Of a stretch of 49,147 nucleotides of DNA, positions 9,161 through 17,312 are shown piece after piece. The stretch's first letter is position 1. Every line of letters starts with the position of its first letter. The stretch is from assembly GCA_913060775.1 (NCBI GenBank), contig CAJXVN010000002.1:1-49147 (forward strand), in the 5' to 3' direction. The position numbers and the translations under genes are program-made. Origin of the DNA: an uncultured Gammaproteobacteria bacterium (GTDB lineage: Bacteria; Pseudomonadota; Gammaproteobacteria; Immundisolibacterales; Immundisolibacteraceae). The notes under the pieces are model-generated. The model had not been told where the DNA came from, did no database searches, and was given only the letters and a program-made list of their open reading frames with translations.

Positions 9161-10261
9161 CTAGGCTAGCTTTAATACCGGCTTTAAGGTCGAACCATTT
9201 TCTGAATCTTCCGCTGCCTGATTAATTTCGTCGAGGGTGTAGAACTTGATCAACTTATCAAACGGGAACTTACCCTGTTTATAGAGCTCAATTAGCCGCG
9301 GAATGAAGATATCCGAATTACTGTCACCCTCAATAATGCCGCGCAAACGGCGATTAAAGAGCATGAAATTCACATCAACGTTAACCGTACTACCCATTGC
9401 CGGGGCACCGACGATGCCGCCTTCTCCGCCCATCGCCAACGTGTAGATCGCTCCTTCTAGCACCTTAGCGTTACCGGTAGTTTCCAGCATATAGGGGGTG
9501 CCACGGCCACCAGTAAGCGCCATAACCGCTTCAACCGGATTAGTTTCAGCGGCATTGACCGTGTGGGTAGCGCCCAGCTCAGTCGCCAGCTCGAGTCGAT
9601 TCTCCTTAATATCGACGACGATGATCGTCGTACAGTTAGCCACTACGGCGCCCATGACTGCACTTAAACCCACTGCACCCGCGCCGAAAATGACAATGGT
9701 CGAACCAGCAGGCGGGTTAAGGGCATTTAGTACCGATCCAGCACCTGTCTGCACGCCACAACCGAGCGGACCCAGCAATTCAAGCGGCACACTCTGGTCG
9801 ACGGGCACTGTATTGCGCTCGTAACTCAAGGCGTAGCCAGCGAAAGAAGATTGACCGAAAAAACTACAACCGAGGGGCTCGTCCCCGGCGTGGATTGTGC
9901 AATCTCCGCCGTGAGTACGTCCGCCAAAATTGAGCGGAAACGCGTTTTCGCAGGACAGGGAATCGCCAGCAAGGCAGTTACCGCAATGGCCACAGGTGTG
10001 AAAGGTGAGCACCACATGATCACCAGGCTTAACCTTGGTGACGTTTTCACCGACTTTCTCAACTATGCCGGAACCTTCATGCCCCAACACCATGGGCAGC
10101 ATGGTCTCGTAGTTCTGATCGCGGATCGTCAGATCTGTATGGCACATGCCAGCAGCCACAATTTTGACCAGTATCTGATCAGCAGCCGGCTCAGTAATAA
10201 CGACATCTTCAACCGTAAACGGACCGCCCTTTTCACGGACTACTGCGGCTCTGGTCTGCAT
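9161..10261 (-). CDS. Zinc-dependent MDR alcohol dehydrogenase, aryl-alcohol type
   Basis: A 366-residue NAD(P)-dependent medium-chain dehydrogenase. Catalytic zinc ligands are visible in GMCHTD and GHEGSG. The structural zinc site is the four-Cys run [15 protein letters not shown]. The Rossmann motif is [13 protein letters not shown], followed by [12 protein letters not shown] with the Asp that favours NAD. The overall pattern fits aryl- or benzyl-alcohol dehydrogenases (XylB-like), which interconvert aromatic alcohols and aldehydes. ATG 10261 is chosen because AAGGAG precedes it by 6 bases; an upstream in-frame start at 10291 is weaker. It is flanked by long non-coding gaps and probably transcribed alone. 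An operator-like inverted repeat lies about 50 bases upstream. Confidence 0.85.
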   Translation of the reverse strand: MQTRAAVVREKGGPFTVEDVVITEPAADQILVKIVAAGMCHTDLTIRDQNYETMLPMVLGHEGSGIVEKVGENVTKVKPGDHVVLTFHTCGHCGNCLAGDSLSCENAFPLNFGGRTHGGDCTIHAGDEPLGCSFFGQSSFAGYALSYERNTVPVDQSVPLELLGPLGCGVQTGAGSVLNALNPPAGSTIVIFGAGAVGLSAVMGAVVANCTTIIVVDIKENRLELATELGATHTVNAAETNPVEAVMALTGGRGTPYMLETTGNAKVLEGAIYTLAMGGEGGIVGAPAMGSTVNVDVNFMLFNRRLRGIIEGDSNSDIFIPRLIELYKQGKFPFDKLIKFYTLDEINQAAEDSENGSTLKPVLKLA

Positions 10262-10312
10262 TAACCTCTCCTTGGGAATAACCTGCGGCAATCACTGCAT
10301 TCGCAGTCAATT

Positions 10313-10335
10313 ATTACCGTTACTATAAACGTAAT
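10313..10335. promoter_or_regulatory. Imperfect inverted repeat upstream of the alcohol dehydrogenase
   Basis: ATTACCGTT and AAACGTAAT form an imperfect dyad with a 5-base spacer, 52 bases upstream of the dehydrogenase start. Size and position fit a dimeric repressor or activator site. No regulator gene lies in the window to match it. Confidence 0.25.
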
Positions 10336-10836
10336 CACGATATCGCAGCGCAATATTATCGCGGTTCACACAGCAATCATACTTCAGGTAATCACAAACT
10401 TTGAAGCACTTTCAGGCCGTAATTGTGAAATCTTTAACGACTTGTGCATGCGCGAACAGATGAAACAACCTTAGCCTATTAACCGAACGTTTAGCAAACA
10501 GGAAAGCGTTTGGTAACAGCAACACAAGAATAGACTCGTTATTGAATGGCTGCGCCATGAATATCTGGTATCCCCATCGAGGGAAACACCAGGCGGTGGA
10601 GTCCGCGGCTTTGTCGCTATCGACCTTGCCGACTCAAGTGCAAATCCTAAGTTTAAAAAACCGCTTGCGCCGAACCAGCTCTAAATTTGTTGATTAACAG
10701 CAAATCCAGAGCGGAAACTTCCAGCAGTTATCTCGGTTGACACAACGCCCAACGCCGGCCTGCTCGATCAGAATCTTCTTCCACACCCTCAAAGCCGGAG
10801 ACGCAGGGCATCGCCGCCCATAACCCTTAAAGACTG
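10336..10836. other. Long intergenic region with possible gene remnants
   Basis: About 500 bases without an intact gene. On the plus strand a 55-codon open stretch at 10517-10684 contains a coding-like peptide (RLVIEWLRHEYL followed by GGGVRGFVAIDLAD). It has no ATG and a stop directly upstream, so it looks like the tail of a decayed gene. I cannot identify its family. Nothing else in the interval is convincing. Confidence 0.35.
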
Positions 10837-11910
10837 TTAGCCCTGATTACCCAGACTGCTGGAATCGAGAAATTTATCGTAATGAATGTTTTCACTGGCA
10901 ATACCCGCCGCACTCATTACCTCAATCGCCGCATCAATCATCACGGGTGGCCCGCAGAGATAGGCATGACAGCTGGACAACCCGGAGACAACGGATTCGT
11001 TTATCGCGGTTGTCACCAATCCACGGGCGCCCTGCCAGTCGCTATCCTCGGCCTCATCAGACAATACCGGCATCAGCGTAAAGGCTCCCTGCCACTGAGC
11101 TCCGATTTCCTGCAATTCATCCATTAGATAAAGATCGCGTTGCTCTCGAGCCCCAAATAGAAACACCAGATCTCTTTTTACGCGACGACCTACGCCGTCC
11201 TCAAGAATCGCCTTGAGTGGCGCAAGACCACTACCACCAGCAACAAATAAAAGCGGTGCCTCACCTTCCCGAAGCCAGAAATTACCCGTGGGCCCCTGCA
11301 CATTAACGATCTCACCGACACGATCCTCGGCAAACAGCCAGTCAGTGAAGCGCCCCCCGGGAACATGACGAACGATAAAACTAAGCAACTCACTACCGCC
11401 AGCTGCTGCCACTGTAGCAAATGAGTATTCACGCGGACGGTCAAACCCTTCAAGAGAGAGCTCTGCGTATTGCCCCGCTGCATACTCCATCCGGCCGTCG
11501 ACCTTAATCGTTAGTGCCCTGGTATCGTGAGTCAACTCTTCGACGGAATTCACAGTCCCGGTTAATGACTGCCGAGCGAACTGCGGTCGGCCGCTCTCCA
11601 GTTCCACTTCAACCTCGATCTGTTCGCCCGGCTTAACGCGAGCCTGGCAGGCCAATATATAACCAGCATTCAGCTCTTCGATGCTTAAAACGTAGGAGAA
11701 GTCCCGAATGGCCTTGACCCTGCCAGCCGTTAATTTGCAACGGCACTGCACGCAGGTCCCCACCTTGCAGCTATGGGGGAAATCTATTCCTGCCGATAGG
11801 GCAGCCTGCAACAGGCTTTCGTTTTTCAGCACCTCAACCGTCTTTTCGAAGGGCCGAATAACCGCCGTTGCCGGTCCCTTATCATTTTTCCCAAACAGTC
11901 CGAATACCAA
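10837..11910 (-). CDS. Ferredoxin-NAD(P) reductase for RHD (2Fe-2S + FAD + NAD domains)
   Basis: A 357-residue three-domain reductase. Residues 15-100 form a plant-type [2Fe-2S] ferredoxin domain with Cys48, Cys53, Cys56 and Cys88 (HSCKVGTCVQC and ILACQ). FAD binding uses RPREYSFA at 158-165. The NAD domain has VAGGSGLAP at 223-231 and a CGPP motif near residue 325. This architecture is that of NahAa/BenC-type reductases that feed electrons from NADH to a Rieske ferredoxin or directly to the oxygenase. The start is TTG, with a GGGGGT site 5 bases upstream. It is the only such reductase in the window and lies just downstream of two RHD beta genes, with a terminator between. Confidence 0.9.
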   Translation of the reverse strand: MVFGLFGKNDKGPATAVIRPFEKTVEVLKNESLLQAALSAGIDFPHSCKVGTCVQCRCKLTAGRVKAIRDFSYVLSIEELNAGYILACQARVKPGEQIEVEVELESGRPQFARQSLTGTVNSVEELTHDTRALTIKVDGRMEYAAGQYAELSLEGFDRPREYSFATVAAAGGSELLSFIVRHVPGGRFTDWLFAEDRVGEIVNVQGPTGNFWLREGEAPLLFVAGGSGLAPLKAILEDGVGRRVKRDLVFLFGAREQRDLYLMDELQEIGAQWQGAFTLMPVLSDEAEDSDWQGARGLVTTAINESVVSGLSSCHAYLCGPPVMIDAAIEVMSAAGIASENIHYDKFLDSSSLGNQG

Positions 11911-11948
11911 ACGCTTACCCCCAGAGATGCTGTCGCATTAATCCAGAT

Positions 11949-11986
11949 TAAAAAAAATGCTCCGCGCAAAAACTGCCCGAAGCATT
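11949..11986 (-). terminator. Rho-independent terminator after an RHD beta gene
   Basis: AATGCT and AGCATT arms (11956-11961 and 11981-11986) enclose a GC-rich interior. On the minus strand the stem is followed by a run of T residues (11957 down to 11949). It ends transcription of the beta gene at 12040-12531 ahead of the reductase gene. Confidence 0.6.
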
Positions 11987-12039
11987 ACGATCACCTACCG
12001 ACGCCCGCACCGCATGGGCATCGCAAACAGACGGTTGAA

Positions 12040-12531
12040 CTAAATACTATAAATGTCGACAACCGCCGGAATGACGTCATTCAACAGAATGATTTTCTTA
12101 CTCGCGATCACCAGTTTGTCGCCGTCGGCACGCAAACCATATTCATAACGCCCATAGAAGGTATCCGTAATCTCGTGGCGGTATGAATTAACAATGAAAT
12201 TCGCATAAGCGGAAACCAGTCCGTCTTTTTCATCACCGAGACGAATATTGGTAACCGCGTGAGATGTTCTGGGCAGTGGCGTTGAAGCAGACGACATGCC
12301 CGACTCAATTCGCCAGATGCGGTCTTCCAGGCCATTTCGATTGCTGTAATAAATCAGCGAAATTTCGTTAGTCGGATCCTGGGTCATCTCGTGCTCAGAG
12401 TCCCAGGCCGGCATCCAGTATGTACAGTCCTCTGTAAACAGGGCCAACCAGTCATGCCAGCGCTGCTCATCCAGAGCTGCTGCCTCTTCATACAGCAGCG
12501 CGGTAACGGTTTCCATACGACTATTGCTCAA
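12040..12531 (-). CDS. RHD beta subunit, benzoate type (no adjacent alpha)
   Basis: A 163-residue small subunit of the SnoaL-like/NTF2 fold. The pattern WHDWLALFTEDCTYWMPAW, NGLEDRIWRIESG, PLPRTSHAVTNI and the ending VIPAVVDIYSI match BenB/XylY-type beta subunits. Beta subunits give structure to the alpha3beta3 oxygenase and carry no metal. There is no alpha gene beside it. The nearest unpaired benzoate-type alpha genes are at 20989 and 32523, so it may partner one of those (inference). The start is TTG with GGGGAG 7 bases upstream; ATG at codon 6 is the alternative. A terminator follows. Confidence 0.85.
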   Translation of the reverse strand: MSNSRMETVTALLYEEAAALDEQRWHDWLALFTEDCTYWMPAWDSEHEMTQDPTNEISLIYYSNRNGLEDRIWRIESGMSSASTPLPRTSHAVTNIRLGDEKDGLVSAYANFIVNSYRHEITDTFYGRYEYGLRADGDKLVIASKKIILLNDVIPAVVDIYSI

Positions 12532-12675
12532 TGATCTACTCCCCTTTTGTATTGTCTAAACAGCTTAATAGTTTTATTTATCTGCCAGCCCACTGGTGAA
12601 CGTCCACTCCCCATCGACTAATCTTCAAATGCAGCCCGATCCAGCCGAGCCATCTTGCAAGCTAATCCGTTCGGA

Positions 12676-13149
12676 TTATATAGGCGTAACCATCAGCGTC
12701 TGAATTCGGTAAGTATCAAAGACGCAGTGCTTCTGCTTGAACTTCAGCACGCCCTCTTCACGGACAATTTTGTCTACATACTTACCCGCATTGTAGATTT
12801 TAGTCTCGCCATCGAGCAGGGTCTGCATCACCAGATAATTGGACTGAGCGGTGATAACCCCATCTTCTTCGCTGATGATTCGGGTGTTACTAACCAGGTG
12901 ACGATAAAAATGGGCCGCGTAAATATTGGCATTGCGTAAAGCCACAATGCGATCACGCAACATTCCTTTGCTGTCACAAAACATCACTGATACGGGTAAA
13001 TTCTGATCCGCATTTTCCCGCGGTATCACCTTGTAATCGCATTTTTCAGTGAAAAACTCAGGCCACCGCTCAAGGTCATCGTCGTCGATGCACTGCACAT
13101 AGGCGTGAATCAGCTCCTCAACTTCATATCGTAATTGCTGCTTGTCCAA
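12676..13149 (-). CDS. RHD beta subunit, salicylate-hydroxylase/terephthalate type (no adjacent alpha)
   Basis: A 157-residue small subunit of the NTF2-like fold. Visible features are ELIHAYVQCIDDDDLERWPEFF near the start, MLRDRIVALRNANIYAAHFYRHLVSNTRI in the middle, and CVFDTYRIQTLMVTPI at the end. This pattern is closer to NagH/TphA3/AndAd-like beta subunits than to the BenB type next to it, and it most resembles the beta gene at 39302. No matching alpha lies beside it. The start is TTG with GGGAG 7 bases upstream. The next gene on the strand begins 144 bases away. Confidence 0.8.
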   Translation of the reverse strand: MDKQQLRYEVEELIHAYVQCIDDDDLERWPEFFTEKCDYKVIPRENADQNLPVSVMFCDSKGMLRDRIVALRNANIYAAHFYRHLVSNTRIISEEDGVITAQSNYLVMQTLLDGETKIYNAGKYVDKIVREEGVLKFKQKHCVFDTYRIQTLMVTPI

Positions 13150-13766
13150 ACACTTGCTCCCAGGTTTTATTCAGGTCTTCAGCATCATCGCTGTCCGATT
13201 ACTATTGCTCCTTTTCTGGATACCGCGTAACCCGGTTTATGGGATCACGATACCTCGCAGGAGACTCAGCCGACCTACAATAACAAAAAAATCCCCCGCC
13301 CATAAATGAGCTAGTGGTAAATCATCTTGAGCGACTCCGCTCAGGCGACTTTCAAATCCGAAAAACTCTCCCCGTAATCCAGGTCTGCATCGGCCCGTAA
13401 CCAACCCGCTAACCAATCAATTTTTTCATCGCCGCCATTGCGTGAATTCAGTTGCGAATCACCCAGAATCATAGCGCCATTTTTGGGCTGTAATGATTCC
13501 CAGGGGCTGTCAACGCCTCGGGAACGATGATGTTTCGCCGCTCAGCTCGGTGCATTTCATTTACCGGACCTGGTTACCCGGGTTAATAACCTGGGCACCG
13601 AGAGTCATGCTGCTGCGATCAAATAACACCGGATTGGCTACGCCCCGGTCAAATCCTTTAACAACACCGGACCCTGCTCCGCCAACTTCCCTGTGCGCAG
13701 CAGACCTTTTTTATCGGACACCCACTCATAGCAGCGACGCATAGACAGAAACGGGCCCGCTAGCGG
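13150..13766 (-). pseudogene. Degenerate coding remnants, family unknown
   Basis: A 617-base gap between two RHD beta genes. On the minus strand, coding-like pieces lie in different frames. MRRCYEWVSDKKGLLRTG begins at 13742 and stops near 13638. GVANPVLFDRSSMTLGAQV lies in another frame. An open stretch from 13541 to 13341 includes GDSQLNSRNGGDEKIDWLAG and ends in a stop. The switching frames and stops suggest a decayed gene broken by indels. I do not recognise the family. A 6-bp stem-loop is at 13328-13343. Confidence 0.35.
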
Positions 13767-14306
13767 TTAAAAGAATATGTAGAGGTTCTTATCCAGGACC
13801 ACTCGCATATCGAGATTTATCTTCCGTTTTAGGATTTTAAATTCATCCCCTTCGCGCACCAGAATATCTTCCCGCCCGCCTATCAAATTAGTCTCCTCGC
13901 GTTGGCGGCGATTACGGTAGATATGGAAATTGGAATAAACGCTGAGCTGCTGCTCCTGATCTGCATGGAACACCTCTACGTTACTAATTAGATGGCGAAT
14001 TTTTGAGGGCGGATCTTCCATCCACACCATCCCGGTTTCCAGGCGTTTAACCCGGTCATCAAGATCCGAATAACTGTCGTTAAATATCCCGCCGTCATCC
14101 GGCGTGGGCGCAGGCCGCTTATCCCTGGTAAAGCGCACTTCGGTAATTGGTAGCCAGTAGTGAACATCCGGGTGCACCATTGACTCCAGCCACTGCCGAT
14201 GCTGACGCTGGTTCATTAACCGGGCTTCGCGGTTATAAAACTGCTCAACCTGGTAAGCCAGTTCAAGCGTGACCAGGACTCCCTGTTCAGCCATTTCAGT
14301 CTCCAT
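13767..14306 (-). CDS. RHD beta subunit, polycyclic-aromatic/biphenyl type
   Basis: A 179-residue small subunit with the NahAd/BphA2 pattern: VEQFYNREARLMNQRQHRQWL, HPDVHYWLPITEVR, DDRVKRLETGMVWMEDPPSKIRHLISNVEV, NFHIYRNRRQREE, and the ending VVLDKNLYIFF. It pairs with the alpha gene upstream. The alpha stop and this start overlap as TAATG at 14306, which indicates translational coupling. A second in-frame ATG at 14294 has GGAG 6 bases upstream and may be the real start. Together the pair should form the terminal dioxygenase that makes cis-dihydrodiols from fused-ring aromatics. Confidence 0.9.
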   Translation of the reverse strand: METEMAEQGVLVTLELAYQVEQFYNREARLMNQRQHRQWLESMVHPDVHYWLPITEVRFTRDKRPAPTPDDGGIFNDSYSDLDDRVKRLETGMVWMEDPPSKIRHLISNVEVFHADQEQQLSVYSNFHIYRNRRQREETNLIGGREDILVREGDEFKILKRKINLDMRVVLDKNLYIFF

Positions 14307-15685
14307 TAGGCGGCTTTAAAAGCGGCATCGACCGTAGGCAGTTTGGATACCGCACCCTCACCAAGCCATTGATCTACCCAGGTGTTGTCGTTCTTAATAA
14401 CGTCATCCCAGTCAGAGGCCCGCATCATTTCATCCCAGAAACGGTAAAAACCCCGATAGGAGGTTTCACCGATAAAATTGGACCCCACCACACCAGGTAA
14501 TTCCGGGTGGCGGCCCTCAACACCCAGCCCCATGGAAGCATTCATGGTGCCTTTTCGAGTTTGAAAACCCCGATTAGTGCGTGTGCAGGTCTCCATGTTT
14601 TCACCGTCATCACTTTCGAGCGTGCCAGCAGTGCCAAAGCTCATAATGGCTTCTTTCTGTATTTCTCGCTTCAATTCCGGAGACATGTTTTTCTGCACGA
14701 GGGTCCAGGTCCAGACCTCTATTTCATGAGGCCCCTTTGGATGCCAGACCTTGAAGGTGTTGGTGCCGTAGAGAAAGGAGCAGTTAGGAAACAGGCTGGC
14801 GTTCCAATGTCCGGTGTACATTTTGCCGGCCCACTCGCCCTGTTTTTCGATAACCTCCGGCAAAGTCTGCTGCTGAAATTCAACATAATTTTGCGGATTG
14901 CGATGAATCGCGTGACCCACATCCCAGATCACGCCAAAACCATGGCCATGGCGAGTGGTTATCTGGGCGCCCATATCATCTAGCGGTGGCATATCGCCGG
15001 CACCAAACGCACTACCCAAAGGCCCACCAATAACCTGTAGAGCCGCAACGTGTGTCCAGGTGATATGGTACCCATCACCCACAAAATTCTCGGTCGGTAC
15101 TTTCCAGTTGCATTTCAAAATCGTCTTCATCGGCGTGCCAATCAGTTCTGCGCCGCCTCCAGTATCAGCCCAACTATCCATATACCAGGCCATCTCTCCA
15201 AGCCATTCGGCGAGCGGTGGAGCTTTCTCATCAAAACAGCCGAAAATAAATCCACGGTAATCATCCACGAGTGCCACCTCACGCAGACCCATGGAGTCTT
15301 TATCAAGCTTGTTGTAATAAACCTCGGTCTCTAAAGGGACTCCGGCGAGACTTCCATCGACCCCAAAGGCCCAGCCGTGATAACTACAGACAAAGGACCG
15401 GGTGTTGCCGCTATCGGCATGACAAACCTGGTTGCCACGATGGGTACAGGAGTTGATAAATGCCTTGACCGAACCATCTTTTTGGCGCGCCACAATGATC
15501 GGGTCTTCGCCCATGAAGGTGGTGAAAAAATCACCGGGCTCCGGGATTTGTGATTCGTGGGTCAAAAACAGCCAGGATCGTCCAAAAATATTTTCCATTT
15601 CCTGATCATAGATATCCTGATCCCAGAATACCTGCTTACTTTGTACTGCTTTATCGAGATCGATCAAACTATCGACATTTACCAT
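14306..15685 (-). CDS. RHD alpha subunit, naphthalene/PAH dioxygenase-like
   Basis: A 459-residue catalytic subunit. The Rieske domain is near residues 70-110 with CTHRG and CSYHGW ligands. The mononuclear iron site is NFVGDGYHITWTH, which matches NahAc Asp205-His208-His213. The third ligand is the Asp in DDGENMET, matching NahAc Asp362. Product is expected to be a cis-dihydrodiol of naphthalene, phenanthrene or a similar fused-ring substrate. ATG 15685 is chosen because CAGGAG lies 8 bases upstream; a frame extension to 15718 lacks this. It overlaps its beta gene by one base. Electron partners are likely the ferredoxin at 2662 and the reductase at 10837. The exact substrate is not determined. 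Confidence 0.92.
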   Translation of the reverse strand: MVNVDSLIDLDKAVQSKQVFWDQDIYDQEMENIFGRSWLFLTHESQIPEPGDFFTTFMGEDPIIVARQKDGSVKAFINSCTHRGNQVCHADSGNTRSFVCSYHGWAFGVDGSLAGVPLETEVYYNKLDKDSMGLREVALVDDYRGFIFGCFDEKAPPLAEWLGEMAWYMDSWADTGGGAELIGTPMKTILKCNWKVPTENFVGDGYHITWTHVAALQVIGGPLGSAFGAGDMPPLDDMGAQITTRHGHGFGVIWDVGHAIHRNPQNYVEFQQQTLPEVIEKQGEWAGKMYTGHWNASLFPNCSFLYGTNTFKVWHPKGPHEIEVWTWTLVQKNMSPELKREIQKEAIMSFGTAGTLESDDGENMETCTRTNRGFQTRKGTMNASMGLGVEGRHPELPGVVGSNFIGETSYRGFYRFWDEMMRASDWDDVIKNDNTWVDQWLGEGAVSKLPTVDAAFKAA

Positions 15686-15718
15686 GACAAAACTCCTGCA
15701 TTGTGGGACCGGCGTCAT

Positions 15719-16591
15719 CCAGTCTGGTGCTCGCTCATCATTCTTAAACTAATGGTGTAAGGGCGTTTTTTGGTGGGGCTACTGACCCGTTGGGCTACTT
15801 CAAAGCCGATTTCACGTTTCACGCGGCTGCGAATGTTATTATTTAACGGTCGTTAGGATCAAGCAATTTGACTACTTCCCGACTATTTTCTGCTGCAGCG
15901 CACAAAATATCCAGCATCGGGCAGAATGCACCGTAAATTAACACTGCGGGACCGCTATCAAACCTTAACCATCGATTGCTTTTTTGGCCTTACCGATCCG
16001 CATTACCAAATTTTGCGGCATCGCAAAAACATTGTTAGCCGAACAAGCCTTTAAGCTAGACCACACGATCACCCACCCAATACCGCCATTCATCTGGATG
16101 AAACAATCGGAGGGCAATCTACTGACGCCACCAATCAGCAACCGGGCCACCTATCTCAACTGGTCACAAACTCAGTGACCCACCTTTAGAATTGACGTTC
16201 ACTGCCCACTACCCGGCCGGTCGCGACTGACCCGATAACCTCTCTGACCTACCCCGAAGGCTTCAATTCGAGCCGGTTAGTTGCCCAGTTCCCAAAACAA
16301 CCGCGCACCGACATCACCGATCAATTTCCCACCGCTCCGCCAGGCTACTGATCGCAAATTAACTAACGTTCATTCACAAGCGAAATTAGGCCGCTACAAC
16401 GGCCTGGCCCTCACCGACACCACTACCCGGTGACCGATTACCATTCTTTCGTTTACAGCCGCGCAGGCGTTCGCTACCATCCATCGAACGCTGGCGTAAA
16501 CTGGCCTAAATAAAGGACTCAGTGTGGATGGAACGAGACATATTTTTTAACGTATTGCAAGGCAATCAGGCGATGGGAGTGGTACACAAAA
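15719..16591. other. Large divergent intergenic region with decayed coding sequence
   Basis: An 873-base gap between the PAH oxygenase operon (minus) and the flavocytochrome operon (plus). On the minus strand, 15965-16150 encodes CFIQMNGGIGW, similar to the conserved xQMHGGIGxT segment of acyl-CoA dehydrogenases. Further upstream on the same strand (about 16200-16360) coding-like pieces such as GKLIGDVGARLFWELG are broken by stops. I read this as a possible acyl-CoA dehydrogenase remnant, with low certainty. Promoters for both flanking operons should lie here; I cannot assign box sequences. Confidence 0.35.
15844..15855. promoter_or_regulatory. Operator-like palindrome in the divergent region
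   Basis: TAACG and CGTTA form a perfect inverted repeat with a two-base spacer, about 160 bases upstream of the PAH oxygenase start. Such AACG/CGTT half-sites are common for TetR-type repressors. Short palindromes also arise by chance, so this is only a candidate. Confidence 0.25.
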
Positions 16592-17173
16592 ATGATTAGT
16601 AGACGCGAATTTTTACGCGGTGGTGCAGTCGCCGGAATCGCTACCACCTTACCCGCAGGCGCGGTCATTGCCGCCAGCCAGACCAGGCCAACCGTCGCTT
16701 TTGATGCAATCTGTGACACCCGCTATGAAGAGGGCGACCAGTTTCTGCGCGCCGTATCGTCCCAGGCCTATCGAGTCCACGGCCTGGATAACGACCCCGG
16801 TTCCGTCATGCCGGCCATTACCGCTGCAGTCGCCGAAGGACGCGCCATCACCGGACTAACCACCGACGCGGCATTGCTGTTAGCCGAGCAACTGGCATTC
16901 GCAGAAGGCTACGCATTGACATACAAGGGGGTGCATAAACATCTCTCAACTGATCAGATCGAACATCAACTGACACTGGGGCAACGCTGGCAGGAGAGCA
17001 TTAAACCAGCCCTGCTGGAAGCGGACAGTGCCTGGCCCGAGGTCATTGCCAAACTGATGATCACCGTTACGCCCGACACAGAGGCGTTGGTGGAAAAGCG
17101 CCTCACGGCCTCGGCCAGTCGTCACCCTGAGAGCCCCGGCCATCTGGTTTCGTGGATTTTGCAACCCATTTGA
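16592..17173 (+). CDS. Tat-signal protein of unknown function
   Basis: A 193-residue protein with a clear twin-arginine signal: MISRREFLRGGAVAGIATTL, then an Ala-rich core ending near AGAVIAAS. It should be exported folded to the periplasm. I do not recognise the mature domain, which is mostly alpha-helical by composition and has only one Cys in the mature part. It lies 139 bases upstream of the first flavocytochrome gene on the same strand. That flavoprotein has no obvious export signal yet its family works with a periplasmic cytochrome. A role in export or maturation is a possibility, not shown. ATG 16592 has GGGAG about 12 bases upstream, a long spacing. Confidence 0.7.
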   Translation: MISRREFLRGGAVAGIATTLPAGAVIAASQTRPTVAFDAICDTRYEEGDQFLRAVSSQAYRVHGLDNDPGSVMPAITAAVAEGRAITGLTTDAALLLAEQLAFAEGYALTYKGVHKHLSTDQIEHQLTLGQRWQESIKPALLEADSAWPEVIAKLMITVTPDTEALVEKRLTASASRHPESPGHLVSWILQPI

Positions 17174-17312
17174 TCGGGCCAACAACGAACCTCTGCCCGC
17201 CAGAATCGTGACTAACAGGGCAGCACCACTAAAATAATTAACTCGCCTGTTTCGTTGTCCGCAACCAGGCATTCCATTTGAATTTAGCTTCACTCTCCTG
17301 GGAGGAGACACC

